NCBI RefSeq assembly: GCF_009498275.1
Contig: NZ_CP045643.1
Span: 992,001 to 1,056,000 of the forward strand
DNA: 64,000 nt
Direction of reading: 5' to 3'
Source of the DNA: Streptomyces fagopyri
Lineage (GTDB): Bacteria > Actinomycetota > Actinomycetes > Streptomycetales > Streptomycetaceae
Shown here: one piece after another, positions 1 through 9,067 of the stretch
How the letters are laid out: each line of letters opens with the position of its first letter
Position numbering within the stretch: the first letter of the stretch is position 1
Notes under the pieces: generated by a model
Seen by the model: only the letters and a program-made list of their open reading frames with translations
The model's database searches: none
What the model was told of the DNA's origin: nothing
Position numbers and translations under genes: made by a program

Positions 1-24
1 GGCGCGGAGCGGGCGGCCGGATGA
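1..24 (+). CDS. C-terminal tail of an upstream gene (partial)
   Basis: The ATG of the AAA+ gene at 21 sits in an ATGA overlap, so a reading frame ending in TGA at 22-24 would end with residues GAERAAG. This stop-start overlap is the normal coupling in this cluster, so an upstream CIS gene probably ends here. In related clusters a tail-terminator/cap protein often sits next to the ATPase, but eight codons cannot identify it. Confidence 0.35.
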   Translation, partial: GAERAAG

Positions 25-2213
25 CCCCGCACGTCACGGGGACCGTCGCCGCCGGCCCCGTCCCGGCCGAGGCGCCCGGGGAGCCGGCCGACGCGCTCCT
101 GCCCCGACTGTCCCGGTTGCGCGAGCGGGTCGCGCTGCTGGTCGAACAGCGCAGTGCCACCGACCCCACCGCGTCCGACCCGCTGCGCGGCCTGTATCTG
201 TCCGAGGAGGCGGTACGGCATCTCCTGGAGCCGGCCGGACAGGGCTCCGTGTCCCAGGACTGGGGCCCTGAGCGTGGCGACCGGCTGGACCTGCTCGCCG
301 GGCGCCTGCGGCTGACCGAGCTGGACGTCCGTATCCTGCTCATCGCCCTCGCGCCGGACGTCGAGCGCACCTTCGAGCCACTGTACGGCTACCTCAACGA
401 CGACGTCGGTCGCCGCCGGGCCACCGCGGGGCTCGCCCTGGACCTGTGCGGACTTCCCGCGCACCAGGCCGCGGCACGGGCCCGGTTCCACCCTTCGGCT
501 CCGCTCTCCGCGCTGGGCCTTGTCGTGGTCGAGGAACCCGAACGTCCCTTCCTCAGCCGGTCGTTGCGCGTCCCGGACCGGCTGGTCGCGCACCTGCTGG
601 GTGACGAGACCCCCGACGCGGCGCTGAGCGGCCACGTCCGCCCGCTGCGGGCTCCCGTACCGGGCGAGCCGTACGACGAGGACTTCCTGCTGCGGCTCGC
701 CGACCGGCTGACCCGCGTCCCGCTCCCCGTGTACCTGCGCGAGCACCGGACGGGGGACGGGCTGGCCTGCGCGGCGGCCGCCCTGCGCCGGTCCGGACGG
801 GAGTCCCTCCACTTCACCCCCGGCGGTAGCGCCGGACAGGAGCCGATCGCCGAACTCCTGCGCGAGGCGCGCCTGCGGGAGTGCGCGATCGTCGTGTCAC
901 CGCTGCCGGAGAACCCCGCGCCGCTGATGCGGGCACTGACGGTGCGGGACGTGTCCGTCCTGTTCACCGATCCCCGCCCCTACGATCCGCACTGGTGCGA
1001 CCACGGTGACCCCCTCGTCCTGGACGCTCCCCGGCTGCGGGCCGGTGCGGTGGAGGCGTGGGCGACGGCGCTCGGCGCGGAGCCCGGACCGGCGGCCGGG
1101 CCCTCGGCGGAGCCGGCCGACGACACGATGTCCGTACGGGAGCGGGCCACCGGCACCGGTCCCCTTGCGCATCCCGGGCCCGGATCCGACCCCACACCGG
1201 CATTCGATCCCCCGCCCGGAATCGGTTCCCCGCCCGGAATCGGTCCCGCGCCAGGGTTCGACCTCGCCCCGGTCGTCGCGCCGTACCGGCTCGGCGGCGA
1301 CCGCATCGCGCGCGCCGCCCGTGCCGCCCGCGACCTCGCCGCGTTCGACGGCGGCACGCTCACCGCGGCCCATCTGCGCCTGGCCGCCCGGCAGCAGTCC
1401 GCCTCGGGCCTCGAACGGCACGCCCGCCGGATCCGTCCCGACGTCGGCTGGGACGATCTCGTCCTGCCCGACAAACCGCTCCTGCAACTGCACGAGCTGG
1501 CCCTGCGCGCCCGCCACCGCGACCGCGTGCTCGGGGAGTGGCGGCTCAGCGCGGGCGGCGGTCGCGGCCGAGGTGTCCTCGGTCTGTTCGCCGGTGACTC
1601 CGGCACCGGCAAGACCCTGTCCGCCGAGGTCGTCGCCGCCGAACTCGGCCTCGACCTCTACGTCGTGCAGCTCTCCTCCATCGTCGACAAGTACGTCGGC
1701 GAGACCGAGAAGAACCTGGAACGCATCTTCACCGAGGCCGACCGCACCGACGCCGTCCTCCTCTTCGACGAGGCCGACTCCGTGTTCGGCAAGCGGTCCG
1801 AGGTCAAGGACGCGCACGACCGGTACGCCAACATGGAGAGTTCCTATCTGCTCCAGCGGCTGGAGTCGTTCGACGGCATCGCGCTGCTGACGACCAACCT
1901 GCGCGCCAACATCGACGAGGCGTTCACCCGCCGGCTCGACCTGGTGGTGGACTTCCCGTTCCCGGACGCGGACCAGCGACTGGCTCTGTGGCGGCACGCC
2001 CTGACCCACGTGCCGCGCGCCGACGGCATCGACCCGCACGCTGTCGCCCGGGACTTCGAGCTCGCGGGCGGTTCGATCCGCAGCGCCGTGGTCACGGCCG
2101 CCTACACGGCCGCGGGCCGTGGTGCGGAGGTCACCACGGCCGACCTGCTGGAGGGCGCACGGCGCGAGTACCGCAAGGCGGGCCGGCTGGTGCCGGGCGA
2201 GGGCACCTGGTAG
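21..2213 (+). CDS. AAA+ ATPase of the contractile injection system (Afp15/Pvc15-like)
   Basis: This 730-residue protein has a C-terminal AAA+ module: Walker A GDSGTGKT at residues 525-532, Walker B LLFDEAD near 580-587, then a sensor-like region (LLTTNLRANIDEAF) and an arginine-finger-like RRLD. The N-terminal ~450 residues are a variable Arg/Pro-rich region with a short repeated PPGIG stretch near residue 400. AAA+ ATPases of this layout are a hallmark of extracellular-type contractile injection systems (Afp15, Pvc15), where they assist particle assembly in the cytoplasm. The start overlaps a probable upstream stop codon. It converges on the minus-strand membrane proteins, with a hairpin terminator between them. 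Confidence 0.9.
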   Translation: MTPHVTGTVAAGPVPAEAPGEPADALLPRLSRLRERVALLVEQRSATDPTASDPLRGLYLSEEAVRHLLEPAGQGSVSQDWGPERGDRLDLLAGRLRLTELDVRILLIALAPDVERTFEPLYGYLNDDVGRRRATAGLALDLCGLPAHQAAARARFHPSAPLSALGLVVVEEPERPFLSRSLRVPDRLVAHLLGDETPDAALSGHVRPLRAPVPGEPYDEDFLLRLADRLTRVPLPVYLREHRTGDGLACAAAALRRSGRESLHFTPGGSAGQEPIAELLREARLRECAIVVSPLPENPAPLMRALTVRDVSVLFTDPRPYDPHWCDHGDPLVLDAPRLRAGAVEAWATALGAEPGPAAGPSAEPADDTMSVRERATGTGPLAHPGPGSDPTPAFDPPPGIGSPPGIGPAPGFDLAPVVAPYRLGGDRIARAARAARDLAAFDGGTLTAAHLRLAARQQSASGLERHARRIRPDVGWDDLVLPDKPLLQLHELALRARHRDRVLGEWRLSAGGGRGRGVLGLFAGDSGTGKTLSAEVVAAELGLDLYVVQLSSIVDKYVGETEKNLERIFTEADRTDAVLLFDEADSVFGKRSEVKDAHDRYANMESSYLLQRLESFDGIALLTTNLRANIDEAFTRRLDLVVDFPFPDADQRLALWRHALTHVPRADGIDPHAVARDFELAGGSIRSAVVTAAYTAAGRGAEVTTADLLEGARREYRKAGRLVPGEGTW

Positions 2214-2301
2214 TTCGGCACCGCGGTACCGCTCGCGCGACCCGATCCACGTTCGCGACCCGGTCCACGTTCGCGTGCACGGTCACGTCGAAGCGCCCTG
2301 C

Positions 2302-2334
2302 CGCCCGGTCGGTTCCCCCTGAACCGGCCGGGCG
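2302..2334. terminator. Bidirectional hairpin terminator between convergent genes
   Basis: A 14-bp stem (2302-2315 paired with 2321-2334, one G-T wobble) with a 5-nt loop sits between the AAA+ stop (2213) and the convergent stop at 2343. There is no T-run, as is usual for Streptomyces terminators. Confidence 0.7.
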
Positions 2335-2342
2335 CGGACGTG

Positions 2343-3752
2343 TCACACGGTGAACTTGACGGCTTCGAGCCAGAGCGTCTGGTCCATGGTGCCGCCGAAG
2401 ATGTACGAGGGCGGCTTGTTGCACTGCAGGCCGAGCCAGGCCTGGTCGTGGATGTGCGCGTTCTGGCAGATGGTGCCCTCACCCACGTTGACGCCGAAGG
2501 CCAGCATGTACGGGTCGTCCGCCTTGGTGGATCCGAGGTACAGGTCGACACCGTCGGCCACGCTCGTCCAGGGGTTGAGCCACTCCTTCACGTGGACGAA
2601 CTCGTTGCCGTTCACGCCCTTGGTGCCGGACACGGCGAGGTTCAGGGACTTGATCGGGCGGCTCTGCCCCACCGTGCCCGCCATGGCGCCGTCACAGACG
2701 GGCTTCTGCCAGCCCTCGCCCGTCTCGTAGGCCCGGTAGCAGATGTGCCGCACGCCGGGATCGTCCGCGGCCAGGCGGGTGACAGCGGTCGCCGCGGTCA
2801 CCTCGGGGGCCTTGGTCTCCTTCTTCTTCTTCTCGGAACCGCCGTCGCTCCCGCTGCCGCCGCCGGCCGGCTTCTCGGTCGGAGTCGGGGCCGGTGCCTC
2901 CTGGGTCGGAGCCTGGGCGGGGATCGAGGGCTGCGGGAGCGGGAGGGACGCCGAGGGGCTGGGCGGCAGCGTGCTGACGCCCGCTTCCTGGAGTTTCTCG
3001 GTGGCGGCGCTGCGGACCTGTGGCTTGTACGCCAGCCACAGCATCACGAAGGTGATCGCGAGGGCCATGAACACGCCCAGGAACGTGGCGAGCCAGCGCG
3101 GCAAGAACCCGCGCTGCACATAAGTCCCCTCCACCGACTGCGACTTGACCCCTGATCGCTGCACCGCCAGCGAATACGGCCGCTGTTCCTTCGAGCCGAA
3201 CCAGATGATCTGCCGCGGCTTCAACGTCGCCCTGACGAAAGCGGCCCGCCCCGGCTCGATCTGGACGCTGCCCGGATGAATGTCGTACGAGAGATGATCC
3301 CCGTTGTCACTGCCACTGATCGACGCCGTCAGCTTCGTGTTGCCGAGATTGTCCACGGCCAGCCTGGGCCGCCCCCGGAAACGCCCCTTGACCGTGGGCG
3401 GCACCAACTCGGCCCGCACCTCGGTGAACGGAGTGATGGTGAGGTTCCCCTCGGGAACGGTCGTCGCCTCGGGGTGCTCGGTCGGCGTGATCCGTACCGC
3501 GTAGGCGTTGGGGCCCGCCACCGCGTCGGAGGTACGGGGCGGCGCGAACGTCAGCTCCACCGTCCCCGTCGTCCCCGGATACAGCCGCAGCGTCCCCGGC
3601 TCCACCGTCGTCCAGGGCGCGATGTCACCCACCGGCTCGAAACGGTACTCGTCCACCACGTCGCCGGTATTGCGCAGCCGCAGCCGCACCTTGGTACTGC
3701 CACCGGGATCCACAGTGCTGGAGGCAGGCTCCAGCGAAGTCCATAGGCTCAC
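2343..3752 (-). CDS. CIS-associated membrane protein with two Ig-like domains and C-terminal ChW repeats
   Basis: 469 residues. Residues 1-215 look like two beta-sandwich domains of the NEW3/COG1470 type (S-V-E-P-G-x-T-x-x-V-x-L-R-N-T-G pattern at the start). A single transmembrane helix spans about 220-241, followed by a Pro-rich linker (260-320). The C-terminus has two segments resembling ChW repeats (about 337-372 with GW...DGAMAGTVGQS, and 430-468 ending LWLEAVKF). With no signal peptide the N-domain should be cytoplasmic and the ChW part outside. From memory, neighbours in other Streptomyces CIS clusters are labelled 'hydrolytic protein'; I see no catalytic motif. Its N-terminal half is nearly identical to the next gene. 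It might link the intracellular CIS to the cell envelope (inference). Confidence 0.8.
   Translation of the reverse strand: MSLWTSLEPASSTVDPGGSTKVRLRLRNTGDVVDEYRFEPVGDIAPWTTVEPGTLRLYPGTTGTVELTFAPPRTSDAVAGPNAYAVRITPTEHPEATTVPEGNLTITPFTEVRAELVPPTVKGRFRGRPRLAVDNLGNTKLTASISGSDNGDHLSYDIHPGSVQIEPGRAAFVRATLKPRQIIWFGSKEQRPYSLAVQRSGVKSQSVEGTYVQRGFLPRWLATFLGVFMALAITFVMLWLAYKPQVRSAATEKLQEAGVSTLPPSPSASLPLPQPSIPAQAPTQEAPAPTPTEKPAGGGSGSDGGSEKKKKETKAPEVTAATAVTRLAADDPGVRHICYRAYETGEGWQKPVCDGAMAGTVGQSRPIKSLNLAVSGTKGVNGNEFVHVKEWLNPWTSVADGVDLYLGSTKADDPYMLAFGVNVGEGTICQNAHIHDQAWLGLQCNKPPSYIFGGTMDQTLWLEAVKFTV
2983..3645 (-). repeat. Near-identical direct repeat, copy 1 (gene-conversion tract)
   Basis: About 660 bp match copy 2 at 4550-5212 (offset 1567 bp) with only about seven differences counted by eye. 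The 5' ends of the two genes (3646-3752 versus 5213-5319) differ at roughly one base in four, and the 3' halves are unrelated. Confidence 0.85.
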
Positions 3753-3891
3753 CTGTCGACGCTATGGCCATGGGTGGGCTCGCGTCAGCAGGCGTCGGGG
3801 CACGGTGCGTGCCCCGAAGGGCCGCGGCCGACTGCCCTTTCCCGACGGCCCGAACTGCCCTCCGCGGTAGCGAGGTCGGCCGCCGGTGGCG

Positions 3892-5319
3892 TCAGGTGGG
3901 GTGCACGATGTCCCATTCCTGGTCGTCCGTGTTGCTGCAGAAGTAGATCGTCAGCGGGGTGTCGTCGCCGCCGGTGCTGTAGCCGGAGACGTCCAGGCAC
4001 AGGTGGTTGCTGGAGTAGTTACGGATCCAGTAGTGGCCGCTCTCCTGGCTGTCCAGCCACCACAGCTGGTTGTCGGCGGTCGTGCCGTCGCACTGGAACT
4101 CGAACACCCCCGTCCGCGGCGGCTTGGCACCGTAGTCGGGCAGGTCCATGCACAGTTGGTCCTTGACGTTGCGGATCTGGAAGAGGTCCGACTTCTCGGG
4201 CCCGCCGCCCTTCCCACGCACTTCGAGGTCCCAGAGCTGGTTGTCACGGGAGGTGCCGTCGCACACGAACTCCCGCACCGGACCGGTCGGTTGCCCCTTG
4301 TCGTAACCCGGGATGTCGGCACACTTCTTGGTCGTGACGTTCCGCAGTACGACACCGGACGCGGGCAGCGGCCCGGTCGCCTTCTTCTTCGTCGCCTTGG
4401 GACTGGCCACCGCACCACCGCCTCCCGCGCCCCCGCTCCCGCCGTTCTCCGGCGTCTGCTGCGCCTGGGGCGGAGCCGACTCCTGGACCGGATCCGGACT
4501 CGGCGCCACCGAGAGGCTCGGGGTGGGTGCGGGAAGAGTACTGATCCCCGCTTCCTGGAGTTTCTCGGTGGCGGCGCTGCGGACCTGTGGCTTGTACGCC
4601 AGCCACAGCATCACGAAGGTGATCGCGAGGGCCATGAACACGCCCAGGAACGTGGCGAGCCAGCGCGGCAAGAACCCGCGCTGCACATAAGTCCCCTCCA
4701 CCGACTGCGACTTGACCCCGGACCGCTGCACCGCCAGCGAATACGGCCGCTGCTCCTTCGAACCGAACCAGATGATCTGCCGCGGCTTCAACGTCGCCCT
4801 GACGAAAGCGGCCCGCCCCGGCTCGATCTGGACGCTGCCCGGATGAATGTCGTACGAGAGATGATCCCCGTTGTCACTGCCACTGATCGACGCCGTCAGC
4901 TTCGTGTTGCCGAGATTGTCCACGGCCAGCCTGGGCCGCCCCCGGAAACGCCCCTTGACCGTGGGCGGCACCAACTCGGCCCGCACCTCGGTGAACGGAG
5001 TGATGGTGAGGTTCCCCTCGGGAACGGTCGTCGCCTCGGGGTGCTCGGTCGGCGTGATCCGTACCGCGTAGGCGTTGGAGCCCGCCGCCGCGTCGGAGGT
5101 ACGGGGCGGCGCGAACGTCAGCTCCACCGTCCCCGTCGTCCCCGGATACAGCCGCAGCGTCCCCGGCTCCACCGTCGTCCAGGGCGCGATGTCACCCACC
5201 GGCTCGAAACGGTACTCGTCGACGATGTCACCGGTGTTGCGCAGGCGCAGCCGTACGCGCGTGCTGGCGCCCGGGTCCACGGTCGCGGACGCGGGTTCGA
5301 GGGAGGTCCACATGCTCAC
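3892..5319 (-). CDS. CIS-associated membrane protein with C-terminal ricin-type beta-trefoil lectin
   Basis: 475 residues, paralogue of the downstream gene. The first ~258 residues (Ig-like domains plus the transmembrane helix at about 220-241) are almost identical, then a Pro/Ala/Gly-rich linker (to about residue 318) leads to a different C-terminal domain. That domain carries three Q-x-W motifs (DNQLWDL, DNQLWWL, DQEWDI) and paired cysteines typical of the ricin B-lectin trefoil, which binds carbohydrate. Predicted topology is N-inside, lectin outside. It lies directly upstream of the ChW paralogue on the same strand with a 139-bp gap, so the two may be cotranscribed. The target sugar is unknown; cell-wall polymer or polysaccharide is plausible. 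Confidence 0.85.
   Translation of the reverse strand: MSMWTSLEPASATVDPGASTRVRLRLRNTGDIVDEYRFEPVGDIAPWTTVEPGTLRLYPGTTGTVELTFAPPRTSDAAAGSNAYAVRITPTEHPEATTVPEGNLTITPFTEVRAELVPPTVKGRFRGRPRLAVDNLGNTKLTASISGSDNGDHLSYDIHPGSVQIEPGRAAFVRATLKPRQIIWFGSKEQRPYSLAVQRSGVKSQSVEGTYVQRGFLPRWLATFLGVFMALAITFVMLWLAYKPQVRSAATEKLQEAGISTLPAPTPSLSVAPSPDPVQESAPPQAQQTPENGGSGGAGGGGAVASPKATKKKATGPLPASGVVLRNVTTKKCADIPGYDKGQPTGPVREFVCDGTSRDNQLWDLEVRGKGGGPEKSDLFQIRNVKDQLCMDLPDYGAKPPRTGVFEFQCDGTTADNQLWWLDSQESGHYWIRNYSSNHLCLDVSGYSTGGDDTPLTIYFCSNTDDQEWDIVHPT
4550..5212 (-). repeat. Near-identical direct repeat, copy 2 (gene-conversion tract)
   Basis: Partner of 2983-3645. It covers the coding sequence from the first Ig-like domain through the transmembrane segment. 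Confidence 0.85.
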
Positions 5320-5516
5320 TGCCCGGACGCTAGCCGCGACGACGACGCGGGTCAGCAGTCACAGGGGAACGGTCGCCGGACGAACAGGCAGGTGAGAGTG
5401 GCCTCGTGGGCAGTCACGCCCGCACCTCGGCCGCACCGCCCGGCCCCGTCGCGCGACCCCCTCCTCCCGCGGCCATGGGCTGGTTCGCGGGAGCCGGCCG
5501 GGCCCGCGAGCGGCTG

Positions 5517-7163
5517 TCAGCGCCGGGGCAGCGTCCCCCCGGTCGCCACGAAGACGAACTGCGCGTAGGAGTCGGCGTTCATAAGGGCCCGGCGACCCAT
5601 GGCGTACCAGTTGAGCTGCTTCGCGGGGTGAGCCGACTCATCCTGGCCGGTGTACTGGTCCGCGTCCCGGGCGACCCGCTTGCCCAGCCGGTCCGCCGAG
5701 TACTCGGCGAGTTGCCGCTGACTCCATTCCAGTGACTCGGCCGTTCCCACATCAGCCCGGTCCTCGGCGAGCTCGTGCTCGTAGGAGCTGTACTGGTAGT
5801 CGAGCGTGCCGGCGAACCGGTGCGTGGCCTCGTGGATGATGTACCAGACGTTCTCACCGAGGGGCCGCAGGTTGATCGCGCCCTCGCGCCCCGCGTCCAT
5901 GGTCGGCAGTTCCTCGCTCTTCATGTCGTGCGGTTTGAGGCGTTCGCCGACGGTGGGGGCCACCCACCCGGCCACGTTGGGCTGGTTGGAGCCGAGCGCA
6001 CCGAGGTCGTACCAGGCGGTCTCCCCGGCCAGCGCGATCTGCGCGCCCTCCGCGTCCAGGCCGGTCCGGACCCGGCGGAGCACTTCGGCGATGTGTGACA
6101 GGAGCGGCCGGATCTCCTGCGGTGTGGCCCGCTGGAAGGCGGGGAAGGCCGACCGGAGCGCGTCGAGCGCCCGGCCGCTGGGCGCGGCGCTGCCACTCAC
6201 CATGGTGATGGCCGTCGCCAGTCGCCTCTTGGTCTCCACCAGCGCCTTGCGCACATGGGCCTCGCGCTCCTTGTAGGCGGTGCCGTCCTGGTGTGCCTGT
6301 GGCGTGTCGGGGATGCTGCCGCGCTGTGAGAAGGCGACGTTGCCGCTGCCGAAGTGACGCCCGGTGGTGTCGTCGAACGTGTCACCGTGATGCGCGCCGG
6401 ACCCGACGCCCAACTGCGCCGAGGTGGCGGTGGCGGCCGGGTTGCCCTCGTCCTGCCAGACGCCCGGCTGCCGCCCGCCCATGCCGTCGTGGGTCCGGGT
6501 GCTGGCGTTGTACGTCCAGACCGTGCGCTGGATGGCCGGCGCTCCGGACACCGCCCCCGGCCCGTCGCCGCCCGCGCCGTCGGCGACCGCGCGCTGGACC
6601 GGCGGTGCCCCGCTCATCACCCGCCGGGCGTTCTCCTCCGCCTGGACCTCGGCCCAGTCCCCGGTGTCGGACACCATCAGTCCGGAGCCGTTGTCGGTGC
6701 CGGGCACGGGACCCCGGCTCTGCTGGCGGTAGTGGTCCAGCTCATGGGCGAGTACGTGCTTGTCCTGACCGTCCCAGACCACGTCGGCTCCGGAGGTGAA
6801 CGCCTTCGCGCCGATCCGGGCCGCCGCCTGCCGGGCCGCCGAGTCGGTGTGGACGCGCACGCCGCTGAAGTCCTCCCCGCCGTAACGGCCTTCCATCTCG
6901 GCCCGCAGCGGGGCGTCCAGCGGCCGGCCGGGAGAGCGCAGCACCTCGTGGACCGCGGAGCGCTGCACAGAGGGCCCGTGGCCGCAGTTCGCGTCGTGGT
7001 CGTGGCGCTGCTCCGCGACGGCGCGGGCCACCGCCGCGTTGCCCGCGGCCCGCTGCAGCACCTGGAGCCGGCCGGCGGGCCCCGGCGCGGCGGCCCGGGC
7101 GGCCCGGCCGGCCGCACCCGCCCGGCCACGGGTCTGGTCGGTGTCCTTGTCCTGTGCGTGCAC
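5517..7163 (-). CDS. DUF4157 (eCIS-core) protein with C-terminal M35-like Asp-zincin metallopeptidase domain
   Basis: 548 residues from a GTG at 7163 that has AGGGGAG just upstream; an ATG further up (7310) lacks a ribosome site. Residues ~65-150 are a DUF4157 domain with its HExxH (HELDH, 140-144), the family marker of many eCIS-associated cargo proteins. The C-terminal ~130 residues carry a second HExxH (HEATH, 444-448) followed by GTLDYQY (452-458) and NADSYAQF (529-536). This is the pattern of M35 Asp-zincins, in which the Asp of GTxD (here D455) is the third zinc ligand. V/I-Q-R motifs occur at 66, 189 and 211. It is divergent from the sheath gene. Most likely a CIS cargo protease whose N-terminal domain handles loading (inference). 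Confidence 0.85.
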   Translation of the reverse strand: MHAQDKDTDQTRGRAGAAGRAARAAAPGPAGRLQVLQRAAGNAAVARAVAEQRHDHDANCGHGPSVQRSAVHEVLRSPGRPLDAPLRAEMEGRYGGEDFSGVRVHTDSAARQAAARIGAKAFTSGADVVWDGQDKHVLAHELDHYRQQSRGPVPGTDNGSGLMVSDTGDWAEVQAEENARRVMSGAPPVQRAVADGAGGDGPGAVSGAPAIQRTVWTYNASTRTHDGMGGRQPGVWQDEGNPAATATSAQLGVGSGAHHGDTFDDTTGRHFGSGNVAFSQRGSIPDTPQAHQDGTAYKEREAHVRKALVETKRRLATAITMVSGSAAPSGRALDALRSAFPAFQRATPQEIRPLLSHIAEVLRRVRTGLDAEGAQIALAGETAWYDLGALGSNQPNVAGWVAPTVGERLKPHDMKSEELPTMDAGREGAINLRPLGENVWYIIHEATHRFAGTLDYQYSSYEHELAEDRADVGTAESLEWSQRQLAEYSADRLGKRVARDADQYTGQDESAHPAKQLNWYAMGRRALMNADSYAQFVFVATGGTLPRR

Positions 7164-7393
7164 TGGGACTCCCCTCGAACGCGGGTGCAGCAGCCTCCAA
7201 GGCCTACCGGACGAAGGGGGCCGGGGGAACGAACTCCGGGGCAACGATGAGGGCAACAGCGCGGACGGCACGTCGGGTTGCCCCTGCGGGCAACAGAACT
7301 GCCCCCGCACAGGTACCGCAGGACGTTTCGGGGGACGCGCTTCGCGCGTGAGGGTGAATGACGTCCCATCTCGTACCCCGAGGAGAGCAGAGC

Positions 7394-8974
7394 ATGCCGT
7401 CCTACCTGTCGCCGGGCGTCTACGTCGAGGAGGTGGCCAGCGGCTCCCGTCCGATCGAGGGTGTGGGCACTTCGGTGGCGGCCTTCGTGGGGCTCGCCCC
7501 GGCGGGGCCGCTCAACGAGCCGACGCTGGTGACCAACTGGACGCAGTACGTGGCGGCCTTCGGTGAGTTCACCGACGGGTACTACCTCGCGCACTCCGTC
7601 TACGGCTTCTTCAACAACGGTGGGTCCGCCGCCTATGTCGTCCGGGTCGGCGGGACGCCCGGTGGCGTGAACGGCGACGCGTCCGCTCCGGCCGCGGTGA
7701 CGGGATCCGCGGCGCAGGCCGCGCTGCCGCCCGGCGAGCCGAAGCAGCTCGGCACCTTCACGGTCAGCGCCGTCGCGGGCGGTTCGCTCAGCGTCGAGGT
7801 CGCCGACCCCGAGGGCGAGGGCCCCGCCGAGCGCTTCCGGCTGATCGTCAAGGACGGCGAGAAGCCCGTCGAGACCTTCGACGTGACCGCCAAGAAGGGC
7901 GGCCGCAACTACGTGGTCACGCAGGTGAAGGAGCGTTCCAGGCTCATCGCCGTGCAGGAGGCCGCACCCGCCGCGCAGTTGGTCCGGCCCGACAACCAGA
8001 CGGTGGCGCTCGCCGCTCCGTCGCCTTCCGCGCCGGCCGTCCCGGCCGGCGAGCGGGACGGTCACCCCGGCCCCGCGCAGTACCTCGGTGACTCGGCCGA
8101 CCGCACCGGCTTCGGCGGCCTGGAGGCCGTGGACGAGGTCTCGATGGTCGCCGTGCCCGACCTGATGGCCGCCTACCAGCGCGGCGCGATCGACCTGGAG
8201 GCCGTCAAGGCCGTCCAGCTCGGTCTGATCGCGCACTGCGAGCTCATGGGCGACCGGGTCGCGGTCATCGACCCGCCGCCGGGCCTCAACGCCCGCCAGA
8301 TCCGCGTGTGGCGTCAGGAGACGGCCGGTTACGACTCCAAGTACGCCGCTCTCTACTACCCCTGGATCAAGGCCTTCGACCCGGCGACCGGCCAGACCAG
8401 GATGATCCCGCCGAGCGGTCACGTCGCCGGCATCTGGGCCCGCAACGACTCCGAGCGCGGCGTGCACAAGGCTCCCGCCAACGAGGTCGTACGCGGAGCG
8501 GTGGACCTGGAGCTGCAGATCACCCGTGGCGAGCAGGACCTGCTCAACCCCATCGGCGTCAACTGCATCCGTGCCTTCCCCGGCCGCGGCATCCGTGTCT
8601 GGGGCGCCCGCACCATGTCCTCCGACCCGGCGTGGCGCTACCTCAACATCCGCCGGTACTTCAACTACCTGGAGGAGTCGATCCTGATCGGCACCCAGTG
8701 GGTGGTGTTCGAGCCGAACGACCACGCCCTGTGGGCCCGGATCCGGCGCAACGTGTCCGCCTTCCTGGTCAACGAGTGGCGCAACGGCGCCCTGTTCGGC
8801 TCACGGCCCGAGGAGGCGTACTACGTCAAGTGCGACGAGGAGACCAACCCGCCGGAGTCGGTCGACCTCGGCCGGGTCATCTGCGAGATCGGCATCGCGC
8901 CCGTCAAGCCCGCCGAGTTCGTGATCTTCCGGCTGGCCCAGTTCTCCAGCGGCAACGGCGAGTTGGAGGAGTAG
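7394..8974 (+). CDS. Contractile sheath protein (phage tail sheath family)
   Basis: 526 residues starting MPSYLSPGVYVEEV, the usual N-terminus of contractile-tail sheath proteins; the ATG at 7394 follows GAGGAGA, so the in-frame ATG at 7358 is not used. The C-terminal half has the conserved sheath core (GIWARNDSERGVHKAPAN, INCIR-like VNCIRAFPGRG, WRYLNIRRYFNYLEESI, VFEPND). The variable insert at about residues 90-240 is the usual external domain. The sheath polymer contracts to drive the inner tube. It opens the plus-strand structural operon, divergent from the DUF4157 gene across a 230-bp gap in which I could not pick a convincing promoter. Confidence 0.97.
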   Translation: MPSYLSPGVYVEEVASGSRPIEGVGTSVAAFVGLAPAGPLNEPTLVTNWTQYVAAFGEFTDGYYLAHSVYGFFNNGGSAAYVVRVGGTPGGVNGDASAPAAVTGSAAQAALPPGEPKQLGTFTVSAVAGGSLSVEVADPEGEGPAERFRLIVKDGEKPVETFDVTAKKGGRNYVVTQVKERSRLIAVQEAAPAAQLVRPDNQTVALAAPSPSAPAVPAGERDGHPGPAQYLGDSADRTGFGGLEAVDEVSMVAVPDLMAAYQRGAIDLEAVKAVQLGLIAHCELMGDRVAVIDPPPGLNARQIRVWRQETAGYDSKYAALYYPWIKAFDPATGQTRMIPPSGHVAGIWARNDSERGVHKAPANEVVRGAVDLELQITRGEQDLLNPIGVNCIRAFPGRGIRVWGARTMSSDPAWRYLNIRRYFNYLEESILIGTQWVVFEPNDHALWARIRRNVSAFLVNEWRNGALFGSRPEEAYYVKCDEETNPPESVDLGRVICEIGIAPVKPAEFVIFRLAQFSSGNGELEE

Positions 8975-9067
8975 TTCTCGCACCGGCGGTCCGCACCGGC
9001 GTGACCGTCCCGGCGGTCGACCCCCGCTCCCCGTACATACCAGAACCCTCAGAAGGACACAGAACAG

